Source: an uncultured Eubacteriales bacterium (GTDB taxonomy: Bacteria > Bacillota > Clostridia > Oscillospirales > Acutalibacteraceae). From it: 64,000 bases of DNA. Shown piece by piece: positions 17,414-26,041 of the stretch (positions are counted from its first letter, which is position 1; each line of letters begins with the position of its first letter). A model generated the notes under the pieces. It made no database searches and had not been told where the DNA came from. It saw only the letters and a list, made by a program, of their open reading frames with translations. The stretch covers positions 1-64,000 of the forward strand of contig CASFBL010000005.1 in assembly GCA_949292775.1 (NCBI GenBank), given 5' to 3'. Position numbers and translations under genes: made by a program.

Positions 17414-19023
17414 AATTTACCTATGCAGGCGCCAAAGCGCCGGCGCTGCACAATATAAATTTTTCTGTCGATGAAGGCGACTTCGTTTTGCTGTACGGCG
17501 CTTCGGGAAGCGGAAAGACCACGCTTTTGCGGCTTTTAAAACAGGAGATTGCCCCAGCTGGTCACCTTTTAGGGGAATTGTCTTATATGGGCGCACCCTT
17601 GCGGGAGCTGCCTTATGAACAGTCTGTTGCTGAAATCGGTTATACCGCACAAAATCCCGACACCCAGCAGGTTTCGGAATTTGTCTGCAACGAACTGCGG
17701 TTCCTATTGGAGAACCTCGGCGTTTCTGAACAGAAAATCAGCCTGCGCGTGGCAGAAACCGTCACCTTTTTCGGAATAGAAGACTTGTTTTCCCGGCGCA
17801 TCAGCACGCTTTCCGGCGGCGAAAAACAGATTGTCAATTTACAGGCGGTTTTTGTGTCCAATCCGCGCGTGCTGCTGCTTGACGAGCCGCTGTCTCAGCT
17901 CGACCCGTTCTCGTGCGGGCGGTTTGTTGAGCTGCTCGGCCGTATCAGCCGAGAGCTCGGCGTGACGGTGTTGGTCGCCGAACACAATATCCAGCCGTTT
18001 TTGCCGCTCGTGACAAAAGTTCTGCATTTGGAAAACGGTGCTTGCACGGTGTTTGACAGTGCCGACCGATTTTTAACGGCGTTTCCGTCCGCCTCTCCCG
18101 TGACGGCGATTCCGGCGGCGCTGGGACTTTCTGTTAGCACACCTGTCCCGAAAACGGTGCCCGCGTGCCGGAATCTGTTGAAGACGCTCTCGAAGCTTCC
18201 TGTCCCTGCGGCGCATGCGGCTTTGCCGAAGCAGGAAACCGCGCTTCGGCTTTCTGATGTGTGTTTTCGATATGACCGCGACCAAAAAGATGTGTTAAAC
18301 GGTGTGTCACTTGACTTGCGGCGCGGCGAAATCTTTTCGGTTGTCGGTGCAAACGGCTCAGGAAAAACGACCCTTTTGAAAGTCCTTTCGGGCGTTTGCA
18401 AGCCGTATTCCGGCAAACGGAAAGCGGCAGATGCGCTTCGTGTAGCAAGCGTGCCGCAAAATCCGCAGACCTGTTTTTCGTTTGATACGGTGCTCGAGGT
18501 GCTCCAGTCTGCGGCACAGCCGCCTTCTCCGAAAGCCCTTTTTCATGCGCTCAATTCCGCAGTGCCTGCCGAAAACATGCAGCCGCTCGAAAGTGTGAAA
18601 GCTGTTGCACAGCGGCTCGGCCTTTCCGATGTGCTTTTGGCGAATCCGTTTGATTTGAGCAGCGGTCAGCAGCAGCGTGTCGCCATTGCCCGCGCGCTTT
18701 TGCAGTCGCCGGATGTTTTGCTGTTTGACGAAGCTACAAAAGGACTGGATGATGCTCGTAAACAAACGCTTGCCGTGCTTTTGGAAGAATTAAAAGTGCA
18801 GGGAAAAGCTGTTTTGCTTGTGACGCACGATTTGGATTTTGCCGCCGAGGTCTCCGACCGCTGTGCGCTCCTGTTTGACGGCAAGCTTGCGCTTACAGCA
18901 GACAACCGGGCGTTTTTTACCCAAAGCACAGTCTACACCTCCACTGTGGCGCGTGCATTTTCCTTTGTTCCGGCAGAGACGCGTCCGGTTTCGATGCGGG
19001 AGGTGCAAAATGCCGAAGTCTAA
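17386..19023 (+). CDS. fused ECF ATPase (EcfA1-EcfA2 in one chain)
   Basis: 545 residues with two complete ABC domains. First: Walker A GASGSGKTT (about 36-44), signature LSGGEKQ, Walker B VLLLDEPLSQLD. Second: Walker A GANGSGKTT (about 325), signature LSSGQQQR (the second Gly of LSGGQ is Ser-shifted), Walker B VLLFDEATKGLDD and the switch His in LVTHDLD. GTG 17386 is chosen as start because GGGAGGTG lies 8-15 bases before it; the longer frame from TTG 17371 would cover that site. It powers the neighbouring T and S components. The fused form is common in clostridial substrate-specific ECF loci. Confidence 0.88.
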   Translation: MEVYRAKDLKFTYAGAKAPALHNINFSVDEGDFVLLYGASGSGKTTLLRLLKQEIAPAGHLLGELSYMGAPLRELPYEQSVAEIGYTAQNPDTQQVSEFVCNELRFLLENLGVSEQKISLRVAETVTFFGIEDLFSRRISTLSGGEKQIVNLQAVFVSNPRVLLLDEPLSQLDPFSCGRFVELLGRISRELGVTVLVAEHNIQPFLPLVTKVLHLENGACTVFDSADRFLTAFPSASPVTAIPAALGLSVSTPVPKTVPACRNLLKTLSKLPVPAAHAALPKQETALRLSDVCFRYDRDQKDVLNGVSLDLRRGEIFSVVGANGSGKTTLLKVLSGVCKPYSGKRKAADALRVASVPQNPQTCFSFDTVLEVLQSAAQPPSPKALFHALNSAVPAENMQPLESVKAVAQRLGLSDVLLANPFDLSSGQQQRVAIARALLQSPDVLLFDEATKGLDDARKQTLAVLLEELKVQGKAVLLVTHDLDFAAEVSDRCALLFDGKLALTADNRAFFTQSTVYTSTVARAFSFVPAETRPVSMREVQNAEV

Positions 19024-19558
19024 ACGCTTTTTCACACTCACACGCATGGTGTCTGTTTCCGTGATGACGGCGTTTGCCGTGTTCGGGCGCATTGCCTTTG
19101 CCGCCATTCCGAATTTTAAACCGACTACCGCTGTGGTTATTTTGTCAGGGATGGCGTTCGGTCCCGCAACCGGATTTTTGACCGGCGCGCTTTCTGCGCT
19201 GCTCTCCAATTTCTATTTCGGGCAGGGACTTTGGACGCCTGTGCAAATGCTTGCCTGGGGACTTATCGGCTTTTTGTCCGGTTTGTTAACAAACTGTAAA
19301 TTCATAAACAAACTCTGGAAAATCGTGGCTTTCGGCTTGTTCTCGGCTTTGCTTTATGGTATTATGTTAGACACATGGCATGTGCTTTTTTTCGTAAAAA
19401 CCTATACGATAGAAGCCTTGTTTGCCACCGCCGGTGCTTCGGCTCTGTTTAATTTTTCACACGCGCTTTCTACGGTGTTGTTCCTGTCCTTTTTGGCAAT
19501 GCCGTTTTTGCGCCGGGCGAAGCGCATCCGGCTGAAATATATGGATTTGGAAGGATAG
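19010..19558 (+). CDS. ECF transporter S component, probable cobalamin specificity
   Basis: 182-residue membrane protein with about six helices. The stretch NFKPTTAVVILSGMAFGP followed by GFLTGALSALLSNFYFGQG and AWGLIGFLSGLL is typical of ECF S components (cobalamin/CbrT-like and related groups). ATG 19010 overlaps the ATPase by 14 bases, with GGGAGG at 18998; the frame from 18839 upstream is out-of-frame ATPase sequence. The B12 riboswitch and the transcobalamin-like genes make cobalamin or a corrinoid precursor the likely substrate; sequence alone does not prove this. Confidence 0.78.
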   Translation: MPKSKRFFTLTRMVSVSVMTAFAVFGRIAFAAIPNFKPTTAVVILSGMAFGPATGFLTGALSALLSNFYFGQGLWTPVQMLAWGLIGFLSGLLTNCKFINKLWKIVAFGLFSALLYGIMLDTWHVLFFVKTYTIEALFATAGASALFNFSHALSTVLFLSFLAMPFLRRAKRIRLKYMDLEG

Positions 19559-19561
19559 AGT

Positions 19562-20422
19562 ATGCAAATCTCTGAACAGTTAAAGGCAAAAGTGCAAACG
19601 ACCTCATTTGAGGTGTTCCCGCCGAAAAACGACGCGGCTTACGCGCCCGTGGAAGCGGCGGTGGACCGTCTTTCCGAATTCCGCCCGGATTTCATCAGCG
19701 TTACTTATGGCGCAGGCGGCGGCACCTCCGTAAATACGCCGAAAATTGCGTCTCACATTCAAAATGATTTACATATTCCCGCGCTTGCGCACCTGACCTG
19801 CGCATCCTCTACCAAAGCGCAGATTCGCGAAATTGTGCTGGATTTGAAAGCCCGCGGCATTGAAAATATTTTGGCGCTGCGCGGCGATTTGCCCGAAAAC
19901 TATCAGCCGGACGATGACCACTACCGTTACGCAGGCGAGCTTATCACCGCCATTCGTGAAATCGGCGGCTTTTCGGTCGGCGCGGCGTGCTACCCTGAGG
20001 GGCATGTTGAGTGCGAAAGCGCAGAAGCGGATTTGCGCCACTTAAAAGAAAAGGTAGACTGCGGTGCGGATTTCTTGATTACGCAAATGTTTTTTGATAA
20101 CAGCGCGCTTTACAGCTTTTTATACCGCGCTCTGAAAATCGGCATCGATGTCCCGGTCATTGCGGGCATTATGCCTGTCATTAACCAAAAGCAGATTCGT
20201 CGGTCCTGCGCGCTGTCCGGCACAACGCTGCCGTCGCGCTTTAAGGCCATGATCGATAAATTCTATGACAATCCGGAAGCGCTCCAGCAGGCAGGCATCG
20301 CCTATGCGACCGAGCAGATCATCGACCTTATCTCCAACGGCGTCAACGGGATTCATATTTACACCATGAACCGCCCCGAGGTCGCCGGCGCTATCATGTC
20401 GAATCTTTCGTCCATTTTGTAA
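19562..20422 (+). CDS. metF: 5,10-methylenetetrahydrofolate reductase
   Basis: 286-residue TIM-barrel flavoprotein that makes 5-methyl-THF, the methyl donor of B12-dependent methionine synthase or the methyl branch of acetogenesis. Family motifs: TSFEVFPPKND near the N terminus, VTYGAGGGTS, HLTCASSTKAQI, ALRGDLP, and DFLITQMFFDN. Start ATG is three bases after the S-component stop, with GGAAGG just before it, so it is part of the riboswitch-controlled operon. Coupling with B12 uptake fits the B12 need of MetH. Clostridial MetF often needs MetV; no MetV partner is seen here. Confidence 0.93.
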   Translation: MQISEQLKAKVQTTSFEVFPPKNDAAYAPVEAAVDRLSEFRPDFISVTYGAGGGTSVNTPKIASHIQNDLHIPALAHLTCASSTKAQIREIVLDLKARGIENILALRGDLPENYQPDDDHYRYAGELITAIREIGGFSVGAACYPEGHVECESAEADLRHLKEKVDCGADFLITQMFFDNSALYSFLYRALKIGIDVPVIAGIMPVINQKQIRRSCALSGTTLPSRFKAMIDKFYDNPEALQQAGIAYATEQIIDLISNGVNGIHIYTMNRPEVAGAIMSNLSSIL

Positions 20423-20436
20423 GCACGAGGGCGCTT

Positions 20437-21327
20437 ATGTTCGGCTATGTTAAGGTCTGTAAACCGGAATTGAAAATCCGCGAATATGAGGAATATAAAG
20501 CAGTCTATTGCACACTTTGCCGCGTCATCGGCAGGGATTACGGGCAAATTTCCCGCACATTGTTAAGCTATGACGCTACCTTTTATGTGCTGCTTTGCGA
20601 TTGTGCAAACAGCAGTGAAATACCGCAATATCAAAAAGGGCGGTGCCGATTTAACCCGGCAAAGACCTGTCATTATCAGGAATGTCCCGGTGAAAGCTAT
20701 TCCCGCGCGGCGGCGCTTACCGTGATTTTGTCTCACCACAAGCTGCTGGACACCCTGCACGACAGCCGGTTTTTAAAAAGAGCAGCGGCTGCAGTTTTTT
20801 ATCCGATTCTTCGCGTAAAATATAAAAAGGCGAAAGCAAGATATCCGCAGTTCGCCGAAATTGCCGAAACCGCCATGAGCCGCCAAAGTGCTTTGGAACA
20901 GGCAAAATGCGCTTCGACCGACGAAGCGGCGCATCCTTCTGCGCAGGCGCTTGCCGATCTCTTTTCGTTGTATGTGCAAGACCCGACGCAAAAACGCGTG
21001 GTTGCGCGTACGGCGTATTGCCTCGGCCGGTGGGTGTATTTAATGGACGCCTATGACGATATGCGCAAAGACTTAAATTTTGGCGAATACAATCCGTTTT
21101 TGCTGAAATACAACATCACGGATGAACAGGCGCTTTTGCAAAATGAACTGCATGAAGATATTTTGCGTTCCCTGCATATGTCCGCGAACGAAGCGGCAAT
21201 CAGTTTTGATTTATTAAACGGCACGGTGCACCGCAGCGTGCTTGAAAATATCCTTTATGACGGGCTGGAGGCGCAGTGCGCCGCTGTCCGCCGGGCTTAC
21301 ACAGAGGTGAAACAGGAACATGTCTGA
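20437..21327 (+). CDS. DUF5685 family protein of unknown function
   Basis: 296 residues, mostly helical, no signal peptide. It begins MFGYVKVCKPELKIREYEEYKAVYCTLCR, which is the start of the DUF5685 family found in Clostridia, and has several conserved cysteines (CTLCR, CHYQEC) and the stretch YCLGRWVYLMDAYDDMRKDL, which recalls helical isoprenoid-enzyme-like aspartate motifs but is not a known active site. The start codon sits 14 bases after metF with CACGAGGGCG upstream. It overlaps the J-domain gene by 8 bases. Function unknown; the constant neighbour is the J-domain protein, so a shared folding or membrane-targeting role is possible. Confidence 0.7.
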   Translation: MFGYVKVCKPELKIREYEEYKAVYCTLCRVIGRDYGQISRTLLSYDATFYVLLCDCANSSEIPQYQKGRCRFNPAKTCHYQECPGESYSRAAALTVILSHHKLLDTLHDSRFLKRAAAAVFYPILRVKYKKAKARYPQFAEIAETAMSRQSALEQAKCASTDEAAHPSAQALADLFSLYVQDPTQKRVVARTAYCLGRWVYLMDAYDDMRKDLNFGEYNPFLLKYNITDEQALLQNELHEDILRSLHMSANEAAISFDLLNGTVHRSVLENILYDGLEAQCAAVRRAYTEVKQEHV

Positions 21328-21943
21328 CCCTTACGCATTTTTAGGCGTTTCAAGAAACGCAACCGACGAACAAATAAAAGACGCTTACCGCGCGCTGGCG
21401 CGGAAATATCAGGACGACAGTTACAACACCAGTCCCCTCAACGATATTGCCGCCCAGAAAATGCGCGAGCTTGACGAGGCTTATGACGCCATTATGGCTG
21501 AACGCCGGGGGCAGGCGGGCGGTTCCGCCAACCGGCAGTATACGAATTACGGAAACGCCGCCTATGATGCATACAGCTACGGCGGTTCCCAGTTTTCCGA
21601 TATTCGCGCCAAAATCAACGCCGGCAGAATCGATGACGCAGAAACGATTTTGGACGGTATTCCGCCCACCCAGCGCAGCGCGGAGTGGTATTTCTTAAAA
21701 GGGCAGATTCAACAGCGTCGCGGCTGGTTTGACGAAGCTTATAAAAATTTCTCGTCCGCCTGTCAAATGGACCCGGGAAACCGGGAATATGCGGCGGCAT
21801 TCAACGCGCTCAATCAAAATGCGCGCGGCGGTTACCGTGAAACACGCGGTGGCGGCTGCAGCGGTTGCGATATCTGTTCGTCCTTGCTTTGTGCCGACTG
21901 CTGCTGTGAATGCATGGGCGGCGATTTGATTCCGGGTTGCTGA
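21320..21943 (+). CDS. J-domain protein with degenerate HPD motif and Cys-rich tail
   Basis: 207 residues. Residues 1-66 form a J domain (DPYAFLGVSRNATDEQIKDAYRALARKY), but the HPD tripeptide that stimulates DnaK is replaced by QDD. Then a Gly/Tyr/Ser linker (about 68-90), a TPR-like pair of helices (about 95-165), and a tail with CSGCDICSSLLCADCCCEC, nine or more cysteines in a short stretch that could bind zinc or lie at the membrane. It overlaps DUF5685 by 8 bases and is followed after 4 bases by a membrane protein. Without HPD it is unlikely to be a normal DnaK co-chaperone; it may act as a scaffold. Confidence 0.75.
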   Translation: MSDPYAFLGVSRNATDEQIKDAYRALARKYQDDSYNTSPLNDIAAQKMRELDEAYDAIMAERRGQAGGSANRQYTNYGNAAYDAYSYGGSQFSDIRAKINAGRIDDAETILDGIPPTQRSAEWYFLKGQIQQRRGWFDEAYKNFSSACQMDPGNREYAAAFNALNQNARGGYRETRGGGCSGCDICSSLLCADCCCECMGGDLIPGC

Positions 21944-21947
21944 GCTT

Positions 21948-22499
21948 ATGCAGAATTCATCTTACCGAAATTCCGCAAAAACGGCGCTCGGCGGCATTGT
22001 CGCCGCGCTGTCCGTCACATTGATGTTTTTAACCTCCGTCATTCCGACCATGACCTATGCGCTGCCCGCCGCGGCAGGTATCCTTTTGGTGCTGATGGTC
22101 ATTGATGTCGATAAAAAATGGGCGTTCGGGGTCTATGCCACCGTGAGCATTTTGTCGCTTTTGGTGCTTCCTGACAAAGAAGCCGCTGTGATGTATGTCT
22201 TTCTGTTCGGGCATTATCCCATAATCAAGGCCATTTTAGAGGGGCATTTTCGCGGCGTTCTGCTTTGGGTGCTCAAATTTTTGGTGTTCAATGTTTCCGT
22301 GGTGCTCGCTTACTGCATCATCGTGTTTGTGTTCCAGCTGCCGATTGAGGAAATGGAAGAATACGGCAAATGGGCGATATGGGGGCTTTTAGCCCTTGGC
22401 AATGTTGTATTTGTGATTTATGACATTGCGCTCTCGCGCCTTGTCACCCTTTATATGCTTAAATGGCGCAAGGCGTTTCGAAAAATCATGCGTTTTTAA
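21948..22499 (+). CDS. predicted six-helix membrane protein, unknown
   Basis: 183 residues with about six hydrophobic segments and short loops (ALGGIVAALSVTLMFLTSVI at the N terminus, basic C terminus KWRKAFRKIMRF). The overall pattern resembles small S-component or MreD-like proteins, but no diagnostic motif is seen. It is the last gene before a strong terminator and closes a run DUF5685, J-domain, membrane protein, all overlapping or tightly spaced. Not recognised by name. Confidence 0.65.
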   Translation: MQNSSYRNSAKTALGGIVAALSVTLMFLTSVIPTMTYALPAAAGILLVLMVIDVDKKWAFGVYATVSILSLLVLPDKEAAVMYVFLFGHYPIIKAILEGHFRGVLLWVLKFLVFNVSVVLAYCIIVFVFQLPIEEMEEYGKWAIWGLLALGNVVFVIYDIALSRLVTLYMLKWRKAFRKIMRF

Positions 22500-22531
22500 A
22501 AACAGGTGCATTTTTTTGCACCTGTTTTTTT
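22498..22531 (+). terminator. intrinsic terminator
   Basis: AACAGGTGCA (22501-22510), T-rich loop, TGCACCTGTT (22517-22526) followed by a T-run. Ends the operon that starts at the B12 riboswitch or at an internal promoter. Confidence 0.9.
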
Positions 22532-22540
22532 AGGATTCCC

Positions 22541-22569
22541 TTTTCAAAGCGGACGGTTTGTGTTAAAAT
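22541..22569 (+). promoter_or_regulatory. candidate promoter for pyrE
   Basis: TAAAAT (22564-22569) is a good -10 at a suitable distance from the start at 22599. The -35 (TTTTCA, 22541-22546, 17-base spacing) is poor. Confidence 0.4.
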
Positions 22570-22598
22570 AAGGAAAATCCATAGGAGGCGTGTAAAAT

Positions 22599-23183
22599 AT
22601 GATCAGTCGTGAAAGAGTAGAAGCGATTTTAAAAGAAGCCGGTGTTTTGCTGGAAGGGCATTTCCTTTTGACCTCCGGCAGACATTCCAACCGTTATCTG
22701 CAATGTGCAAAAATTTTCAGAAATACCAAATACAGTGAGGAGCTTTGTGCGGCGCTTGCTGAAAAATATCAGGACGCAGGCGTGCAGGTCGTCATCGGTC
22801 CCGCCATGGGCGCTGTGCAGATGGCTTATGAAGTCAGCCGTGCGCTGCATTGCGAAAACTTCTTCACCGAGCGTGACGAAAACGGCAAAATGACCCTGCG
22901 CCGCGGCTTTGCCGTGGAACCGGGCGAAAAGGTGCTCATTGTTGAAGATGTTGTTACAACCGGCGGTTCTGTCAAAGAAGTCATTGAACTTGTCCGCGCG
23001 GCAGGCGGCGACATTGTCGGCGTCGGCTCCATTGTGGACCGTACCGGCGGCAAAATCGACTTCGGCGTACCGTTCAAAGCGGTGTATTCCGCAGATGTGA
23101 CCTCTTGGGAAAAAGAGGATTGCCCGCTTTGCAAAGAGGGTAAGCTGGAACTGGTTAAGCCCGGCAGCCGCAAGATAAAATAA
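22599..23183 (+). CDS. pyrE: orotate phosphoribosyltransferase
   Basis: 194-residue type I phosphoribosyltransferase that turns orotate and PRPP into OMP in pyrimidine synthesis. The PRPP loop is VLIVEDVVTTGGSVKEVI; HFLLTSGRHSNRYLQCAK and FFTERDENGKMTLRRGF are typical of PyrE. A C-terminal extension has WEKEDCPLCKEGK with two cysteines, as in several Clostridia. ATG 22599 has AGGAGG 11 bases upstream. A radC gene follows after five bases. Confidence 0.94.
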   Translation: MISRERVEAILKEAGVLLEGHFLLTSGRHSNRYLQCAKIFRNTKYSEELCAALAEKYQDAGVQVVIGPAMGAVQMAYEVSRALHCENFFTERDENGKMTLRRGFAVEPGEKVLIVEDVVTTGGSVKEVIELVRAAGGDIVGVGSIVDRTGGKIDFGVPFKAVYSADVTSWEKEDCPLCKEGKLELVKPGSRKIK

Positions 23184-23188
23184 GCCTT

Positions 23189-23896
23189 ATGCAGGAAAAG
23201 CAAAGCCATGCGCACGGCGGTCACCGTGCGCGGCTGAAAGCGCGATTTGTGCGCGAAGGGCTTTCATCATTTGAAGACCACAACGCGTTGGAATTGCTGT
23301 TGTTTTATGCAATTCCGCAGCGTGATACCAACGAGCTGGCGCACCGGCTTATTTCCGAATTCGGCTCACTTTCCGGCGTTTTGGACGCGAGCGTGGAAGC
23401 GCTGATGCGTGTGGACGGCGTCGGCGAAAATACCGCGGTGCTTTTGCATATGCTCCCCGGTATGTTTGCAAAATATGAGCAGGACAAAGTCCGCACGGAT
23501 GCACTTGTGCTCAATTCCGCGCAGAAAGCGGGGGAATATCTTGTTTCCCTGTTTGTCGGAAAAACCACTGAAACGCTCATAGCCGTTTGCATGAACCACA
23601 AATGCAAGGTGACCAATACCGTGGTCATTTCTGAGGGTACGCCCGACAGCACGCAAGTGAACCTGCGCAAAATTGCCGAAGCGGCAATGCATTCGGGCGC
23701 GTCCGCAGTCATTTTGGCGCACAATCACCCTGCCGGCGTTGCGGCGCCGTCTGCCGCCGATGTGGAGGCAACGCGCCATATCGTAATGACTTTGCGAAGT
23801 CTCGGCATTACGGTCAACGACCATTTTATCGTTGCCGGAAAAGACTGGTTTTCCATGGCGACCAACAGCAAATTAAAGCGCATGTTCGGCGCTTGA
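23189..23896 (+). CDS. radC: RadC/JAB-domain protein
   Basis: 235 residues: an N-terminal UPF0758 helix-hairpin-helix part (about 10-90, with VDGVGENTAVLLHML) and a C-terminal MPN/JAB metalloprotease-like domain with the metal motif ILAHNHPAGVAAPSAADVE (HxH and distal Asp). The old link to recombination repair is not supported experimentally, so the cellular role is unknown. It is probably co-transcribed with pyrE and ends at a terminator. Confidence 0.88.
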   Translation: MQEKQSHAHGGHRARLKARFVREGLSSFEDHNALELLLFYAIPQRDTNELAHRLISEFGSLSGVLDASVEALMRVDGVGENTAVLLHMLPGMFAKYEQDKVRTDALVLNSAQKAGEYLVSLFVGKTTETLIAVCMNHKCKVTNTVVISEGTPDSTQVNLRKIAEAAMHSGASAVILAHNHPAGVAAPSAADVEATRHIVMTLRSLGITVNDHFIVAGKDWFSMATNSKLKRMFGA

Positions 23897-23897
23897 T

Positions 23898-23932
23898 AAA
23901 AAGAATCTGCGGCGGCGCTGCGGATTCTTTTT
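23898..23932 (+). terminator. intrinsic terminator after radC
   Basis: AAAAAGAATC (23898-23907) pairs with GATTCTTTTT (23923-23932), with a GC-rich inner part and a T-run. Confidence 0.75.
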
Positions 23933-23992
23933 CACTTTTCGCATATCCTGTAAACAGACGCTTTTCTTTGCGCAAAAAGTGGGGGGATGCGG

Positions 23993-24021
23993 TTGACAAA
24001 GCGCACAAAACGCGGTATAGT
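23993..24021 (+). promoter_or_regulatory. strong sigmaA promoter for uvrB-uvrA
   Basis: TTGACA (23993-23998), 17-base spacer, TATAGT (24016-24021). The predicted start of transcription falls in the LexA box at 24028-24039. Confidence 0.88.
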
Positions 24022-24027
24022 ATCAAA

Positions 24028-24039
24028 GAACAAATGTTC
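24028..24039. promoter_or_regulatory. LexA (SOS) operator, Gram-positive type
   Basis: GAACAAATGTTC, a perfect GAAC-N4-GTTC palindrome, centred about 12 bases after the -10 of the uvrB promoter. LexA bound here would block transcription, so the uvr genes should be damage-induced. Confidence 0.88.
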
Positions 24040-24073
24040 TAATAAAATCGTGTGATTTTACGGAGAATCTTGT

Positions 24074-26041
24074 ATGGAAGAACAAAGATTTAAACTGCAC
24101 GCGCCCTATAAGCCCACCGGCGACCAGCCGCAGGCGATTGCGGCGTTGAGCGAGGGCGTAGAAAAAGGCTATCAGGAACAGACGCTGCTCGGCGTAACCG
24201 GCTCGGGCAAGACATTCACCATGGCCAATATCATTGAAAAGGTGCAGCGCCCAACGCTCGTTTTGGCGCACAACAAAACCTTGGCGGCGCAGCTTTGCTC
24301 TGAGTTTAAAGAATTCTTCCCCGAAAACGCCGTGGAATATTTCGTGTCCTATTACGACTATTACCAGCCCGAAGCTTATATTCCCACCACCGATACTTAT
24401 ATCGAAAAAGATTCTGCAATCAATGATGAAATCGATAAACTCCGCCACTCGGCGACCTCCGCGCTGTCGGAACGGCGCGATGTCATCATCGTGGCGAGCG
24501 TTTCTTGTATTTACACCTTGGGCGACCCGATTGATTACCGCAACATGGTGATTTCCCTGCGGCAGGGCATGCAGAAAGACCGCGACGAGCTGTTGCGCAA
24601 GCTTGTGGAAATTCAATATGAACGCAACGACATCAACTTCGTGCGTAACAAATTCCGCGTGCGCGGTGATGTGGTTGAAATCTTCCCTGTGTATTCCAAC
24701 GACACCGCCATTCGCGTCGAATTTTTCGGCGATGAAATCGACCGTATCTGCGAAATCAACGCCTTAACGGGGCAGGTCAAAAATGTTGTGTCCCATGTTG
24801 CCATTTACCCGGCGTCGCACTATGTCGTCTCGCCGGACAAGCTCGAAAAGGCGATTGAAGAAATTTTGGCGGAAATGGAAGAGCGCGTCGCATATTTCAC
24901 CAAAGAGGGCAAGCTGTTAGAAGCCCAGCGCATCCGTCAGCGCACCGAATATGATATGGAAATGCTCCGCGAAACCGGCTTTTGCAAAGGCATTGAAAAC
25001 TATTCCCGCGTGATGTCCGGCCGCGCGCCCGGTTCTGCGCCGTTTACGCTTTTAAACTATTTCCCCGATGATTTTCTGCTGTTTGTTGACGAGTCACATG
25101 TTACATTGCCGCAGGTGCGCGGCATGTACGGCGGCGACCGTTCAAGAAAGGAATCCCTTGTGGACTTCGGCTTCCGCCTGCCGTCGGCTTTTGACAACCG
25201 GCCGCTGACCTTTGACGAGTTTTATGCGCGCGTCGGGCAAAAGATTTTTGTCAGCGCCACACCCGGCGACTTTGAACGCGAAAAGAGCGTCCAAATCGTC
25301 GAACAGGTCATCCGCCCGACCGGGCTTTTGGACCCGGAAATTTTCGTCCGCCCGACGGAAGGGCAAATCGAAGACCTCATTTCCGAAATCCGTCTGCGTA
25401 CCGAAAAAGGCGAGCGCGTGCTCGTGACAACGCTGACGAAAAAAATGGCGGAAAACCTGACCGATTTCTTAGACAGCCACGATGTCAAGGTGCGCTATAT
25501 GCATTACGACATCGATACGATTGAGCGCATGGAAATCATCCGCGATTTGCGGCTCGGCGAATTTGATGTGCTCGTCGGCATCAACCTTTTGCGCGAGGGG
25601 CTGGATATTCCCGAAGTCTCTCTTGTTGCCATTCTCGACGCAGACAAGGAAGGCTTCCTGCGTTCCGAAACTTCGCTCGTGCAGACCATCGGCCGTGCCG
25701 CGCGAAACGCCCACGGCGAAGTGATTATGTATGCCGACAGCGTCACGCCCTCTATGGAGCGTGCCGTTGAAGAAACCGTCCGCCGCCGCGAAAAACAGAT
25801 GCGTTATAATGCCGAGCACGGCATCACGCCGAAAACCATTCAGAAAGATGTGCGCGAAATCCTTGAAATTTCCACACATTCTGACGATAAGAAGCCGAAA
25901 AAGCGCCTGAGCGAACGCGAACGGCAGGAAATGATTGTCAAGCTGACGGCGGAAATGAAAGCCGCCTCCAGACTGTTGGAATTTGAGCACGCCGCCATGC
26001 TGCGCGACAGAATCAAAGAGCTCAAAGAAAGGAAACGCTGA
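24074..26041 (+). CDS. uvrB: excinuclease ABC subunit B
   Basis: 655-residue DNA-damage verification helicase of nucleotide excision repair. Walker A is [13 protein letters not shown] (about 39-51); the beta-hairpin region contains [12 protein letters not shown]; helicase motifs LFVDESHVT and [12 protein letters not shown] are intact; the C-terminal UVR domain (about 620-655) contains [15 protein letters not shown], which binds UvrC. ATG 24074 has GGAGAATC upstream. The stop overlaps the uvrA start as TGATG. Confidence 0.98.
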   Translation: MEEQRFKLHAPYKPTGDQPQAIAALSEGVEKGYQEQTLLGVTGSGKTFTMANIIEKVQRPTLVLAHNKTLAAQLCSEFKEFFPENAVEYFVSYYDYYQPEAYIPTTDTYIEKDSAINDEIDKLRHSATSALSERRDVIIVASVSCIYTLGDPIDYRNMVISLRQGMQKDRDELLRKLVEIQYERNDINFVRNKFRVRGDVVEIFPVYSNDTAIRVEFFGDEIDRICEINALTGQVKNVVSHVAIYPASHYVVSPDKLEKAIEEILAEMEERVAYFTKEGKLLEAQRIRQRTEYDMEMLRETGFCKGIENYSRVMSGRAPGSAPFTLLNYFPDDFLLFVDESHVTLPQVRGMYGGDRSRKESLVDFGFRLPSAFDNRPLTFDEFYARVGQKIFVSATPGDFEREKSVQIVEQVIRPTGLLDPEIFVRPTEGQIEDLISEIRLRTEKGERVLVTTLTKKMAENLTDFLDSHDVKVRYMHYDIDTIERMEIIRDLRLGEFDVLVGINLLREGLDIPEVSLVAILDADKEGFLRSETSLVQTIGRAARNAHGEVIMYADSVTPSMERAVEETVRRREKQMRYNAEHGITPKTIQKDVREILEISTHSDDKKPKKRLSERERQEMIVKLTAEMKAASRLLEFEHAAMLRDRIKELKERKR

